A DNA stretch of 64,000 bases from positions 124,001-188,000 of the forward strand of contig JADBKR010000002.1 of the NCBI GenBank assembly GCA_014896295.1. Direction: 5' to 3'. Position 1 is the first letter of the stretch. Every line of letters begins with the position of its first letter. The notes under the pieces are model-generated. The model did not search any database, was not told the DNA's origin, and saw only the letters and a program-made list of their open reading frames with translations. The DNA is from Limnochordaceae bacterium (GTDB lineage: Bacteria > Bacillota > Limnochordia > Limnochordales > Geochordaceae). Shown here one piece after another: positions 44,769-53,666 of this stretch. The position numbers were made by a program, and so were the translations under genes.

Positions 44769-45815
44769 TCATCCGCTCCCCGGCGCGCCCCGGCCGTCTC
44801 CCAGCACAGTACGGAACAGGCGCGCGAAGTTTTCCCCCAGGATCTTTCGGATGGACCCGTCATCATACCCCCGCCGGACGAGCGCCTCGGTCAGGGCCGG
44901 CAGCCGTGAGGGATCCTCCAGCCCCTGAGGCGTGACCGAAATCCCGTCGAAGTCGGATCCGAGACCCACGTGATCGGGCCCTACCAGCTCCACGAGGTAG
45001 TCGATGTGCCGCACCGCGTCGTCGAGGGTAGCAGGGCCATCCCTCCGCAGGAAGCCCGGGTAGAAGTTGATGCCGATCACGCCGCCCTTTTGGGCCAGCG
45101 CGCGAATCTGGTCGTCGGCCAGGTTGCGGGGATGATCGCACAGAGCCCGGGCGTTGGAGTGCGACGCCATCACCGGGGCGCGGCTGACCTCCATGACGTC
45201 CCAGAAGCCGGCTGGCGCGAGGTGGGAGACGTCCACCACCATGCCCAGGCGGTTCATCTCCTCCACGACCTCCACCCCGAAGGCCGTGAGCCCGGCGCCC
45301 CGCCTCTCCCCTACCCCGTCGGCCAGCTCGTTGCGCACGTTCCAGGTGAGCCCGGCGGCCCGTACGCCGAGGCGGTAGAAGGTGCGGAGCATGGAGATCT
45401 GACCCGCCAGGACCTCGCACCCCTCCAGGCTCACGATCACGCCGATCGCGCGGCGCGCCACGGCGTCGTCGATGTCGGAGGCCCGGCGCACCAGGAGAAG
45501 ATCGTCGGGAGCCAGGGCTTTCTCGGCGTAAAGGGCATCCAAGATGGCGAGGGCCCGCAGCGCGTTGAACGGGGTCGGCACCTCGGGCGACACGAAGAGC
45601 GTGAACACCTGGACCCGCACCCCTCCGGCCCGCAGGCGCTGCAGGTCGACGTGCCCGCCCTTGCCCGAGTCGACGAGGTGGCGCTTGCCCTGGAGCACGT
45701 CGATGGCGATCGTATCTGCGTGAGCGTCGAAGACGAGCGCCTGCTCGTGCAGCCGCTTCGCCCGGGCCACGACCTCCTCGGGGGCGGCCGCTCCCCCAGC
45801 GGCCCCTGCACTCAT
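44769..45815 (-). CDS. Membrane dipeptidase family (M19) hydrolase
   Basis: A 348-aa renal-dipeptidase-like zinc enzyme. The HxD metal site is visible in FDAHADT near residue 30, with further metal-site motifs VSLEGCE, DVSHL and SHSNARAL, and GLGSDFDG near 290. Members cleave dipeptides, often with a D-residue. There is no signal peptide, so a cytoplasmic role is likely. The ATG at 45815 follows GGTGGGGCGAGG. It is operonic with galU and the aldolase gene. Confidence 0.9.
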   Translation of the reverse strand: MSAGAAGGAAAPEEVVARAKRLHEQALVFDAHADTIAIDVLQGKRHLVDSGKGGHVDLQRLRAGGVRVQVFTLFVSPEVPTPFNALRALAILDALYAEKALAPDDLLLVRRASDIDDAVARRAIGVIVSLEGCEVLAGQISMLRTFYRLGVRAAGLTWNVRNELADGVGERRGAGLTAFGVEVVEEMNRLGMVVDVSHLAPAGFWDVMEVSRAPVMASHSNARALCDHPRNLADDQIRALAQKGGVIGINFYPGFLRRDGPATLDDAVRHIDYLVELVGPDHVGLGSDFDGISVTPQGLEDPSRLPALTEALVRRGYDDGSIRKILGENFARLFRTVLGDGRGAPGSG

Positions 45816-46428
45816 GCACCTCGCCCCACCTTTGCGCATCCTCGCCGGCGCTCCTCGATCCGCCGTGCGCGGCAATCCTGAGCAGGAGACATATTTCCCG
45901 GAGCGCGCGGCTGCTCCTGCCCGTGCCGGCGCGCCCCGACATCCTACAACCGCTTACAAGGCCGCTCGGGTTCGTCCGGCGGCGAACCAGGGAGGCTGGA
46001 GTCACGGGCCGTCCTGTTCGGTGGAAAACGGGGCCATTTCCCGGTCGCCTTCCCGAGAACCGGATGGTATGGTACGGGTGCAGGGCCTCGATCGTCGGTG
46101 GCCTTCCCGGAAGTCCGGAGAGGCTGGGCCGCCCTGAGGGACGACGAGCGCGGTTGCGGTGGGTTGTCCTGGGAGAGACGGCGCAACGGTGCCCGGGCGG
46201 TACGACGAGGAGGCGGGCCGACCTGAAGGCGGCTCGAGCTTTCGGGCGTTGCTCCGGGAGAGCGGGTGCCGGCAGGTGGGTACCGCAGTCCGGTCGCACC
46301 ACGCAGGGTGCCGGAGCAGCCGAAGACCCCTGGATCGCCCGGCAAAATCGGCTCCTCGCCTGGATCCAGCGGACGCCAGCCCTGGCTAGCCAACCGGGAG
46401 GCGCAGGCATCGAGGCCCTGGGATTTTC
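45816..46428. other. 613-bp intergenic region without a recognised gene
   Basis: This lies between the dipeptidase start and the hpt stop. I find no frame with a conserved domain on either strand. Stop-free stretches are long but lack a ribosome site and the biased codon use of the neighbours. I compared it by eye with RNase P RNA, tmRNA and 6S RNA consensus pieces and found no match. It must contain the dipeptidase promoter and could hold an unrecognised ncRNA or a decayed gene. Confidence 0.4.
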
Positions 46429-46977
46429 TCACGGGGTGCGGGCCAGCGCAGCCAGGTACGGCAGGTGGCGGAAGTCCTCCCGCCAGTCGAGCCCGTAGCC
46501 CACCAGGAACTCGTCCGGCATCGCAAAGCCCCGGTAGCGGATGGGAAGTTCCACGAGCCGCCGCGCCCGGTTGTCCAGCAGGGTGCAGACGTAAAGGCTC
46601 GCCGGCTGGCGCCGTTCCAGCATCAGCAAGAGATAGCGCAACGTGAGCCCCGTGTCGATGACGTCCTCGATCATCAGGACGTGGCGCCCCGTGATGGGGA
46701 TGTCGAGGTCCTTGGTGATGCGTACCACGCCGGTTTGCTCGGACTCCTGGCCGTACCGGGAGATGGCGAGGAAGTCCAGGTGGATGGGGATGCGGATGGA
46801 TCGGGTCAGGTCGGCGACGAAGTAGATGGCTCCCTTGAGCACGCTGACCAGGATCGGATGCAAGCCCTCGTAGTCCCGGCTGATCTCCTCTCCCAGTTGC
46901 TGGACCCTCCGCCGGATGGCCTCCTCGCTGTAGACGACCCGGCCGATGCTCGCGGGAGGTTGCTGCGTGGACGTCAC
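46429..46977 (-). CDS. hpt: Hypoxanthine phosphoribosyltransferase
   Basis: This enzyme salvages hypoxanthine or guanine with PRPP to IMP or GMP. The 182-aa protein has the PRPP-binding motif MIEDVIDTGLTL near residue 102 and the N-terminal VVYSEEAIRRRVQQLG. The C-terminal FAMPDEFLVGYGLDW contains the base-binding Phe/Asp region. It starts at GTG 46977, overlapping the stop of the upstream kinase-like gene (GTGA), which indicates coupling. Confidence 0.95.
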   Translation of the reverse strand: MTSTQQPPASIGRVVYSEEAIRRRVQQLGEEISRDYEGLHPILVSVLKGAIYFVADLTRSIRIPIHLDFLAISRYGQESEQTGVVRITKDLDIPITGRHVLMIEDVIDTGLTLRYLLLMLERRQPASLYVCTLLDNRARRLVELPIRYRGFAMPDEFLVGYGLDWREDFRHLPYLAALARTP

Positions 46978-48352
46978 CGGGCGCCTTCACCCTCCTGATG
47001 CCCCGGCCTCTCGGAAACGGGCAGAGTCGCCAGGGCCGCCTCCTCTTCTTCCTTTTCCTCCTCTGCCCTCTTCCGGGAGGCGGCGCTCGTGCTGCGCCGG
47101 GTCCCGGTCGGTCGCCTGCGCCTGGGGCGACGCCTGGCGGCGGCCCCGGTCCTGGACCGGAGTGCGCCCCTGCTTCGCCGGCGGCGGCCACCTCCGGCGA
47201 CGCCTCTCCCTGCGCGGCGCCGACGGCAGCAGGCAGGGCCGTCGCCGCGGCGGCCGTCCCGGACGGGACGGTGGGCGGAGCCGGCGCGGTCGGGGCGACC
47301 GATACCGGCGGCGTGGCCGCCGCCTGAGCCAAGGGCTCCTTGCCGAACTTGTGCAGCAAGCGCTCGAAGTCACGCCCGTAGAAGATCTTGATGTTGACGT
47401 CCGGATACAGCTGCTTGAGCAGGCGGAGCTTGCGGTTCTTGCGCGTGACCAGGCTCTGCTTCATCGTAGTGAGCTCTACGTACAACTGGTACTCTGGCAG
47501 GTAGAAGTCCGGAGTGAACGCGCTGGTGATCCGGCCCTGCTCGTCCCACTCCAGAGGAAAGGTGATGGGCTCGTACTCCCACCGTACCTGGTAGAAGTCC
47601 AGCATCCTGGCGAACTCTTCCTCGCTCGGGTGGGCGAAGGCCGGCCGGCCGGCGCCGGTAGGGCGGTCATGGCGAATCGGCAACGGTCGCCCCTGGGGCG
47701 AGAGCGTCACGGCCGTCCCCTCGACCACCGGGGCGAGACCGTCGTGGGCCAGCCCGGCCGCGGCCGGCAACTGAGCCACTCGCGCAGGCGACCCGGCTGG
47801 CCGGGGGTGAACCGCATCCGCGACCGCCGGCGTCGGAGCCGGCGCAGGAGATCGCTCGACCGACGGGCGACGCCGCCGAGCTCGCCGCCCGCCACGCAGC
47901 GCCGCCACGATGATGGACGCGGCCTTCTCCGCGGGCACCCTGTCGGTGTTGATGACCAGGTCGAACCGGCCGGGAGCCTCGGCCCGCTCCCATCCCGAAA
48001 GGCGGGCCTTTTCGTCCAGCTCCCGCTCCTCGGCGGCCGCCAGCCCGGCGGCCACGACCTCGTCGACTCCCTGCTCCACGGCGATGCGCCGCACCCGGGT
48101 CTGCCACGAGGCGGTCAGCAGCACGCGCAGGAGCCGGGCACCGCTCTCCGCGGGAGTCTCCTGGCTTCCCGGCAGGGGCCACCCGAGATGGATGGTGCTC
48201 TCGGAAGGCCGTCCCTGACCGGGGATGGCCTGGAGGCGCCCGGCCTCGATGCGCCACCCGGTCCGGGCGGCTATCACCGCCGCCGTGCGCTCCACCAGGG
48301 AGCCTCGCAACCCTGCCAGCAGGACAGATGTCACCGTCGGATTCAACTCCAT
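46974..48352 (-). CDS. Kinase-like/PD-(D/E)XK-like fusion protein with low-complexity tail, with one frameshift
   Basis: About 459 aa when corrected. Residues 1-150 resemble the cytidylate-kinase-like family (WQTRVRRIAVEQGVD, RFDLVINTDRVPAEKAASI) but lack a Walker A loop. A proline/arginine linker follows. Residues 240-340 look like a PD-(D/E)XK nuclease fold (RWEYEP, TPDF at 280-283, YVEL at 291-294), with the catalytic lysine position replaced by Thr. The tail is arginine-rich, then acidic (EEEKEEEE), and its stop overlaps hpt. One C is missing in the run at 47167-47170. Codon third-position bias supports the switch of frame. The function is unknown. Confidence 0.65.
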
Positions 48353-48483
48353 CCCATGATAACACACGCCGACAGGTACTCCGAGAGTTTGTTAGAATGA
48401 AACCACTCACCGACGGCTCGCGTCGTGAGGCCCGGGGCACCGGGCAGGGCACGACGCGTTTTGGGAGAGGGTTGGCAAGGCGT

Positions 48484-50232
48484 ATGACGTTGCCGAGCAC
48501 CGGACAGCCACCCCGGCTTCTGTCGGACTCTCCCCGACAAGCCATCCGCGACCTGGTCGTCTACGCTCGCTCAGGGCCGCCGGCGAAGGAGCTGCGCCAG
48601 GCCTTCGCGGAGTTCTTCGGGCCGGACGTAGAGACGAGGGAGCTACCCGGAGGCTCTACGGGCGCCCTGTTCATCGAGTGGTTCCTCTTCGACCGGCCGA
48701 TGGGCAGCGGGGATACCCCCGCCCAGCAGTACGCGCTGGCCTCTCCCACGTTGAGCGGAGACGAGCGCCGGGCTTACCTGGAGCTCTGCGACACGGTACC
48801 CGGCTTCTTCGAGGTGGTCGGTTTCGGCGCGGGCGGCATGTGGTTGACGGTTTTCCCTGCGCCCGGACGGCGCCATGCCGGAGAGGCGAGCCGCGAGGCG
48901 ATCTGGGTCGAGGAGCCGGCGGCCTCGCGGCGGCTGAGCCGTGGCGACGTCATCTGGACGCGGCTTCTGCGATGGCGTGGACGGTGGCACCTGGCGACGT
49001 GCTGCTTCGTCCTGCCCCCGTCGGCCCGGGATCTGCTGAGGCCGCTCGAGGCGTTGCGTCCCCGCTACTCTGAGCGGGCGTGGCGGCACCTGATGGCCCG
49101 TCTCGAGCCGGAGCTGTTCCGGGACCTCATCCTCAACACCGACGAGGGCATCCTCGTGGCGCCGCCTGACGCGCTGCCCCTGACCGAGACGGAGCGCCGG
49201 TTCTACCTCGCCCAGGGAGATCGGCTCGTGCGGTCGGGGCAGCTGCGGGCCGCCCTCCATTACTTCTGGCGCATCCTGGCCGACCGTCCCCTCGATCTCG
49301 ACGCCCGGCTGGGAGTCGCCCGGGTGCGCCTGCTCCAGGGGCGAAACAGCTCGGCCGAGAAGGCGCTGCGCTCCGTGTTGCGCCAGCACCCGGATCACGC
49401 GGAGGCGCTGAGCACCCTGGGCCGGCTGCTCGAGGCCCGCGGCTCCGTGGACGAGGCCGAGGCGCTCCTGCGCCGCCTCAAGCGCATCGGCGAGGCGGAC
49501 CCCGAGGCCCTGTTCAGCCTCGGGCGCATCGCGCTGCAACGCGGGCGGCTGCGCCAGGCCGTGGATCAGTTCCAGCGCGCGGTGGACCGGGTCAGTCCCC
49601 GCAGTCGCCGTGGGGCCGCGCGCAGGGAGTCGGCCCTGCTGCTCGACGCCGGCTGGCAACTGCTTCGAGCGGGGCGGGTCAAGGAGGCACGCAGCTTTTT
49701 CCATCACGTCTGCGCGGTCTCCCATGCCAAGGGCGAGCAGGCGTCCGCCTGGCACGGGCTCGGCCAGGCGCTGAGCCGGCAGGGCCACTGGCTCGAGGGA
49801 GCGGCGGCGCTGTTGCAGGCGCTGCGCCTCGGCATCGACCGGCCCAAGCTATGGGCGGAGGTGGGCCGGCTGTACGGGCGCGCCGGCCGCCTGAAGGAGG
49901 CGGAGCTCGCCTACCAGGCTTCGGTGGAGCGCCTCCCGGGGTACGTGGAGGGGATCGTGGGCCTCGCCTCGGTGCTGCTGCGGCAGGGCCGGGTCGCCGA
50001 GGCCATGCGCCTCGCGCACCGGGCCGGCGCCATTGCGCCGGATGACTCCCGGGTCTGGAGGGTGATCGGAGGCTGCTGGCTGCGGCTCGGTCATGCCGGA
50101 AAGGCCATCGAGGCGCTCGACCGGGCCCTGGCGCTCAACCCCCGGGATATCAACGCCCGCGGCCTCAAGCGCCGGGCGCTCTCGGCCCTGGGGCAGACGG
50201 CCCCGGCGGGGCAGGATGGCTCCGGGGGGTAG
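48484..50232 (+). CDS. TPR-repeat protein with unrecognised N-terminal domain
   Basis: A 582-aa protein. The first 220 residues (FIEWFLFDRPMGSGDTP, LCDTVPGFFEVVGFGAGGMWLTVF) form a conserved-looking domain I cannot name. About eight TPRs follow from residue 245 (ALHYFWRILADRPLDLDARLG, SAEKALRSVLRQHPDHAEAL, ending KAIEALDRALALNPRDINA). The ATG at 48484 has GGCAAGGCG upstream; ATG 48397 is an alternative. There is no signal peptide, so it is probably a cytoplasmic scaffold. It is divergent from the kinase-like fusion gene. Confidence 0.72.
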   Translation: MTLPSTGQPPRLLSDSPRQAIRDLVVYARSGPPAKELRQAFAEFFGPDVETRELPGGSTGALFIEWFLFDRPMGSGDTPAQQYALASPTLSGDERRAYLELCDTVPGFFEVVGFGAGGMWLTVFPAPGRRHAGEASREAIWVEEPAASRRLSRGDVIWTRLLRWRGRWHLATCCFVLPPSARDLLRPLEALRPRYSERAWRHLMARLEPELFRDLILNTDEGILVAPPDALPLTETERRFYLAQGDRLVRSGQLRAALHYFWRILADRPLDLDARLGVARVRLLQGRNSSAEKALRSVLRQHPDHAEALSTLGRLLEARGSVDEAEALLRRLKRIGEADPEALFSLGRIALQRGRLRQAVDQFQRAVDRVSPRSRRGAARRESALLLDAGWQLLRAGRVKEARSFFHHVCAVSHAKGEQASAWHGLGQALSRQGHWLEGAAALLQALRLGIDRPKLWAEVGRLYGRAGRLKEAELAYQASVERLPGYVEGIVGLASVLLRQGRVAEAMRLAHRAGAIAPDDSRVWRVIGGCWLRLGHAGKAIEALDRALALNPRDINARGLKRRALSALGQTAPAGQDGSGG

Positions 50233-50500
50233 CGAAGCGAGCGATCAGGTCCGCGATCATCGCCTGGGTGCGCTCGACGGCGTCGTCCCGCATGGCGTGG
50301 AAATGCGGGGCTTCTTCCAGCTTGGTATCGATGTTGGCAAGCATCATGGCTTCCACCCGCCGCAGGAACGCTTCCAGCGTCGGCGGCGACACCGGCTCGC
50401 CGAGCTCTCCCTGCGCTGCCATGCGGACGAACGACTCCAGGTCGAGAGGCTGCTCGGCCGATAGCTGGGTGTAACGCTCCCACAGGTCGTCAGACGTCAT
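50165..50500 (-). CDS. Hypothetical protein, 111 aa
   Basis: Not recognised. The sequence is mostly helical (LESFVRMAAQGELGEPV, LEAFLRRVEAMMLANIDTKLEE) with a proline-rich end. The ATG at 50500 follows GGGAG. An alternative start is 50527. The last 68 bases overlap the convergent TPR gene, so the tail may be an artefact of the shared region. An AT-rich patch near 50575-50584 may hold its promoter. Confidence 0.5.
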   Translation of the reverse strand: MTSDDLWERYTQLSAEQPLDLESFVRMAAQGELGEPVSPPTLEAFLRRVEAMMLANIDTKLEEAPHFHAMRDDAVERTQAMIADLIARFATPRSHPAPPGPSAPGPRAPGA

Positions 50501-50657
50501 GGGACTCCCTCGTTCGTCGGGGTGCACGCGGGGTGCCGCCCAACTTTAGTGTGCCGATCCGGGTCCGGGCAGTGATAGTATAACGTTCGGGAAGTGCCAG
50601 GGGGGCATGGGCCCGGCGGGGCGGCCCCCGGCGGACGACGAGCTGAGGAGGAGCCCT

Positions 50658-51998
50658 TTGGAGCTGCAGGCTCGCATCGGCCAGCGCATACGCCGCCGTC
50701 GCGAGGAGCTCGGGATGACCCAGCAAGAGCTGGCGGGTCCGGAGCTCACCCGCGGTTTCATCAGCCAGCTCGAAAAGGGTATCGTCCTGCCCTCCCTCAA
50801 GTCGCTCGAGTTGATCGCCGCCCGGCTCTACAAGCCGGTGGCCTATTTCCTCGAAGAGACGCCGGCGTCGCTGCCGTCCGAGGAGCAGGCGTCTCGCGCG
50901 ATCCTTGCCCGGGCTCTCGAGGTAGCGGCGTGCGCCGGGGCGGGGCGGGCTGAGGAGCTGCTGGGCGAGCTCTCCCCCGTCCCTATCGACCGCCAGGCGG
51001 GCAACGGTACGTGGAGCGCCCTGGAGGCCGCCGTGCTGGCGGTGCGCGTGCTTTCGTCCCTCGAGAAGAGCGGGACCGACGCGCCCGAGCAGTGGCAGCG
51101 CGCCCTGGCCGGCCTGCGGGCCTCGCCGGGATGGACCCGGGAGGCAGGGTACGCGCTCGCAGCCAGGGGCCTTTTGCTGGCACGCCAGGGCAGGTGGGCC
51201 GACTCCGTGCCGCCGCTGGAGGAGGCGGCACGCCTGCTGGCCGGGAGCGAGGGGCAGGAGACCTGCCTGGTCCAGCGGATCACGACCTGCCTTGCCATCG
51301 CATACGCTCGCTCGGGCCAGGAGCAGCGAGCCGCCCCGATGCTCCGGCAGGCTCTCGAGGAGCAGCGTGCGAGCCGCTCCGCGTTCATGCCGGTCCAGGT
51401 GTTGCTCGCCCTTGGCCGGTGTGCGGCGAGCGCGCACGCATGGGACGAGGCGGCGGAGTTGGTGGAGAGGGCGCAATCGGTGGCGCGCGCCATCGGGGCG
51501 ACGTCCGATCTGGCCGAAGTCTGGGAGGCCAGGGCGGAGCTCGCCCGGAAGACGGGCAGGCTCTCGGAGGCGGCTCAGGCCCTGTCGGAGAGCGCCCGGC
51601 TGTGGGGGGAGACGGGCCAGGCCTCGGACCAGGGCCGGGTACTGGCGCGGCTGAGCGAGATCCTGGAGGCTTCCGGCCGGGTGCCGGAGGCGCTGCAGCA
51701 GGCCGAGCACGCCCTGGCGGTCGTGGACCGGGGAGTCGAGCGCGTCCGCCTCCTGGCCCGAATGGGCCGGCTCGTGGCCCGAGAAGGCCGCGAGGACGAG
51801 GCCAAGGGATACATCGACGAGGCGCTCCACCTTCTGCAAGGTCACCAGGGCGATCCGGGGCTCGTCCGGGAGATGGCGCTCGCCTGCTCCGAGGTGGGGC
51901 GCGTCCTGCGATCCCATGGGGATCACGAACGAGCCGGCGAATTGCTGGCCCGTGCCGTCGAGCTCTACCAGCAGGCCGGGCCGGTACGGGGGGATTGA
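50658..51998 (+). CDS. XRE-family transcriptional regulator with TPR domain
   Basis: A 446-aa regulator. The N-terminal helix-turn-helix (QARIGQRIRRRREELGMTQQELAG, FISQLEKGIVLPSLKSLELIAARL) covers residues 2-70. The rest is six or seven TPR-like helical repeats (ADSVPPLEEAARLLAG, EALQQAEHALAVVDRG, RAGELLARAVELYQQAG). This layout resembles peptide-sensing regulators such as PlcR or Rgg, but no signal peptide gene is seen. The TTG at 50658 has a near-perfect GAGGAGG site seven bases upstream. The ATG at 50607 lies before the ribosome site. Confidence 0.85.
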   Translation: MELQARIGQRIRRRREELGMTQQELAGPELTRGFISQLEKGIVLPSLKSLELIAARLYKPVAYFLEETPASLPSEEQASRAILARALEVAACAGAGRAEELLGELSPVPIDRQAGNGTWSALEAAVLAVRVLSSLEKSGTDAPEQWQRALAGLRASPGWTREAGYALAARGLLLARQGRWADSVPPLEEAARLLAGSEGQETCLVQRITTCLAIAYARSGQEQRAAPMLRQALEEQRASRSAFMPVQVLLALGRCAASAHAWDEAAELVERAQSVARAIGATSDLAEVWEARAELARKTGRLSEAAQALSESARLWGETGQASDQGRVLARLSEILEASGRVPEALQQAEHALAVVDRGVERVRLLARMGRLVAREGREDEAKGYIDEALHLLQGHQGDPGLVREMALACSEVGRVLRSHGDHERAGELLARAVELYQQAGPVRGD

Positions 51999-52001
51999 CC
52001 G

Positions 52002-52613
52002 GTGCAGTGGGGATGGCAGCGGCATCATGCGTGCCGGCTGTGCGGCGCGGTCATGCAGGTGGAAACCGTGGACTACACCGCACCGGACGGCCATGGTCGC
52101 TTCGTGACGTACCACCGGGTGAGGCACTACTTCTGCCCTAACGGGTGCACCACGGGGTTTTACGACTTCCGTCGGGCCCGCGTGGACGCCGGGCCGGCGC
52201 ACGGGCCGGCATCCGGAGCGCCGGCGCCCCGGCCGGCTCGCGCCGGCAGGCGCGCGCTCGGCTTCCTCGTACGGGGGTATACGGCCGTCGGCCTGCTGCT
52301 GCTGTACGCCCTCTTCATGTACGCGGTCGGGGTCATGGCCATGCCCGCCGCGGCTCGGGTCGGGCTGTGGCTGGTCATCACGGGGGCGTTCGCCGGGATC
52401 GGGGCGTTGCTCGTGCTGCCGCCCAGGACCGCACCGGCGGCATCCCGGGTGGCGCAGGAGCAGGCGGCTCGGGCTGCGGGCGTCGCCGGAAGGCAACCTG
52501 CCGGAGCCGCCCCGCAGGCGGAGCCGGCCCGTCCGGAGCAGGCCCGGGCTGCCGGTGGCCGCCGGCCGGTCGCCGCCACGGCCCGCAAGCCGGGTTCAGA
52601 TGTTGGAGCGTGA
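52002..52613 (+). CDS. Zinc-ribbon membrane protein, unknown function
   Basis: A 203-aa protein starting at GTG 52002, three bases after the regulator stop. An N-terminal zinc ribbon is visible: CRLC near residue 11 and CPNGC near 45. Two hydrophobic segments follow at about residues 90-145 (VGLLLLYALFMYAVGVMAM, LWLVITGAFAGIGALLVL), then an Ala/Arg-rich tail. I know no family. It is co-transcribed with the regulator, so may be its effector or target. The tail overlaps the convergent SDR gene by 18 bases. Confidence 0.65.
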   Translation: MQWGWQRHHACRLCGAVMQVETVDYTAPDGHGRFVTYHRVRHYFCPNGCTTGFYDFRRARVDAGPAHGPASGAPAPRPARAGRRALGFLVRGYTAVGLLLLYALFMYAVGVMAMPAAARVGLWLVITGAFAGIGALLVLPPRTAPAASRVAQEQAARAAGVAGRQPAGAAPQAEPARPEQARAAGGRRPVAATARKPGSDVGA

Positions 52614-53365
52614 CTGGCCCCCGTCCACCGGCAGGCAGGCCCCGACGATCCACCGGGCACGGGGCGAGACCAGGAAAGCCACCACGTCGGCCACCTCTTC
52701 GGGCCGGCCGAACCGTCCGGCCGGTATCTCCGTCTCGACGAACCGGCGGATGCCCTCGGGATCGGCTTTCTGACGCCGATCCCAGGAGCCGCCCGGGAAC
52801 CAAATCGAGCCCGGCGCCACGCAGTTGATCCGGATCCCCTTGGGGATGAGCTCCCGGGCGAGCTGTCGGCCGATGCTGATCTCGGCCGCCTTCGCGGCGT
52901 TGTACGCAGGCCGGCCGCCGCTTTCCCGCCCCCAGATGGAGGCGACGAGCACGACGGAGCCGCCGCCCCGCCGGATCATGTAGGGCGCAGCCAGCCGCAC
53001 CGCCCGGGCCGCCGAGACGGCGTTGAGCTCGAAGGCGTTGCGCCACTCGTCGTCCGTCGTCTCGAAGAGCCCCGCTCCCCCGGCCCCGCCGGCGTTGTAT
53101 ACGAGGATGTCGAGCCCGCCCAGCTGATCCACGGTGCTCTGAAGCGCCCGTTGCATCTGCACGGGGTCGGTGGCGTCTGCCGGGATCGCCACCACTCGCG
53201 AGGCGCCGCTTTCGAGCGACCGGCGGGCCTCCTCGAGGCCCGGTGCCCGGCGGGCCATCAAGGCCACATGACAACCCTCCGTTGCAGCGCCGTGGCGATG
53301 GCCAGGCCGATGCCCCGGCTGGCGCCCACCACCAGGGCGACCTTCCCTGCGATGTCCAGATCCAT
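52596..53365 (-). CDS. SDR-family oxidoreductase, with one frameshift
   Basis: Classical short-chain dehydrogenase/reductase of 3-oxoacyl-ACP reductase type. The start ATG 53365 follows GGAGCGAGAG and gives MDLDIAGKVALVVGASRGIG (NAD(P) motif TGxxxGIG-like at 14-20). At 53279-53280 one C is missing (CC where CCC fits), which shifts the frame after ATALQR. The rest, with YNAGG, the serine in VLVASIWG, the catalytic YNAAK, and a C-terminal VDGGQS, is intact in the other frame. The corrected length is about 256 aa. The substrate is unknown. Confidence 0.85.
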
Positions 53366-53502
53366 GGAGGCTCTCGCTCCTTCCCGGACCGGCCGCTCCT
53401 CGTGCTCCGGGCCCTGGCGCCGGCGCCTGTCCTCCCCCTCCGCGCGGCATGAGCTCTCGCCTTCCCGGGCAAGCTCTGGCCGGAGGGAGGTGCACCCCCA
53501 CG

Positions 53503-53646
53503 ATGTGGTGGCGTAGAGCTGCTGCCCTCGCTCTCGCGGCCGGGGCCGTCCGGCTCTGGATGCGCCCCAAGGCCCGGGGCCGCCACGATCGCACCGTCGA
53601 ACGGCCGAGTCTTCCCCGGCGGGTCATGAGCCTGCTCGGCATGTGA
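53503..53646 (+). CDS. Possible 47-aa membrane peptide
   Basis: The 301-base gap between the SDR and M42 genes holds a short frame, MWWRRAAALALAAGAVRLW, then a basic tail ending in GM. GGAGGGAGG precedes the ATG by about 14 bases, further than usual. One hydrophobic segment is plausible. It is unrelated to anything I recognise and may be noise. An in-frame ATG at 53449 would give 65 aa. Confidence 0.3.
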   Translation: MWWRRAAALALAAGAVRLWMRPKARGRHDRTVERPSLPRRVMSLLGM

Positions 53647-53666
53647 GGGCGACCGGACGGCGACCT

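Noticed and set aside
45816..46428. RNase P RNA, tmRNA or 6S RNA in the large gap
   Set aside because: Conserved signatures such as GAGGAAAGTCC or the tmRNA alanine-acceptor ends are absent on both strands as far as I can see.
45944..46973. Stop-free continuation of the kinase-like reading frame through hpt on the minus strand
   Set aside because: hpt is clearly coded in another frame here, and codon bias shows the kinase-like gene shifts frame and stops at 46974. The continuation is chance.
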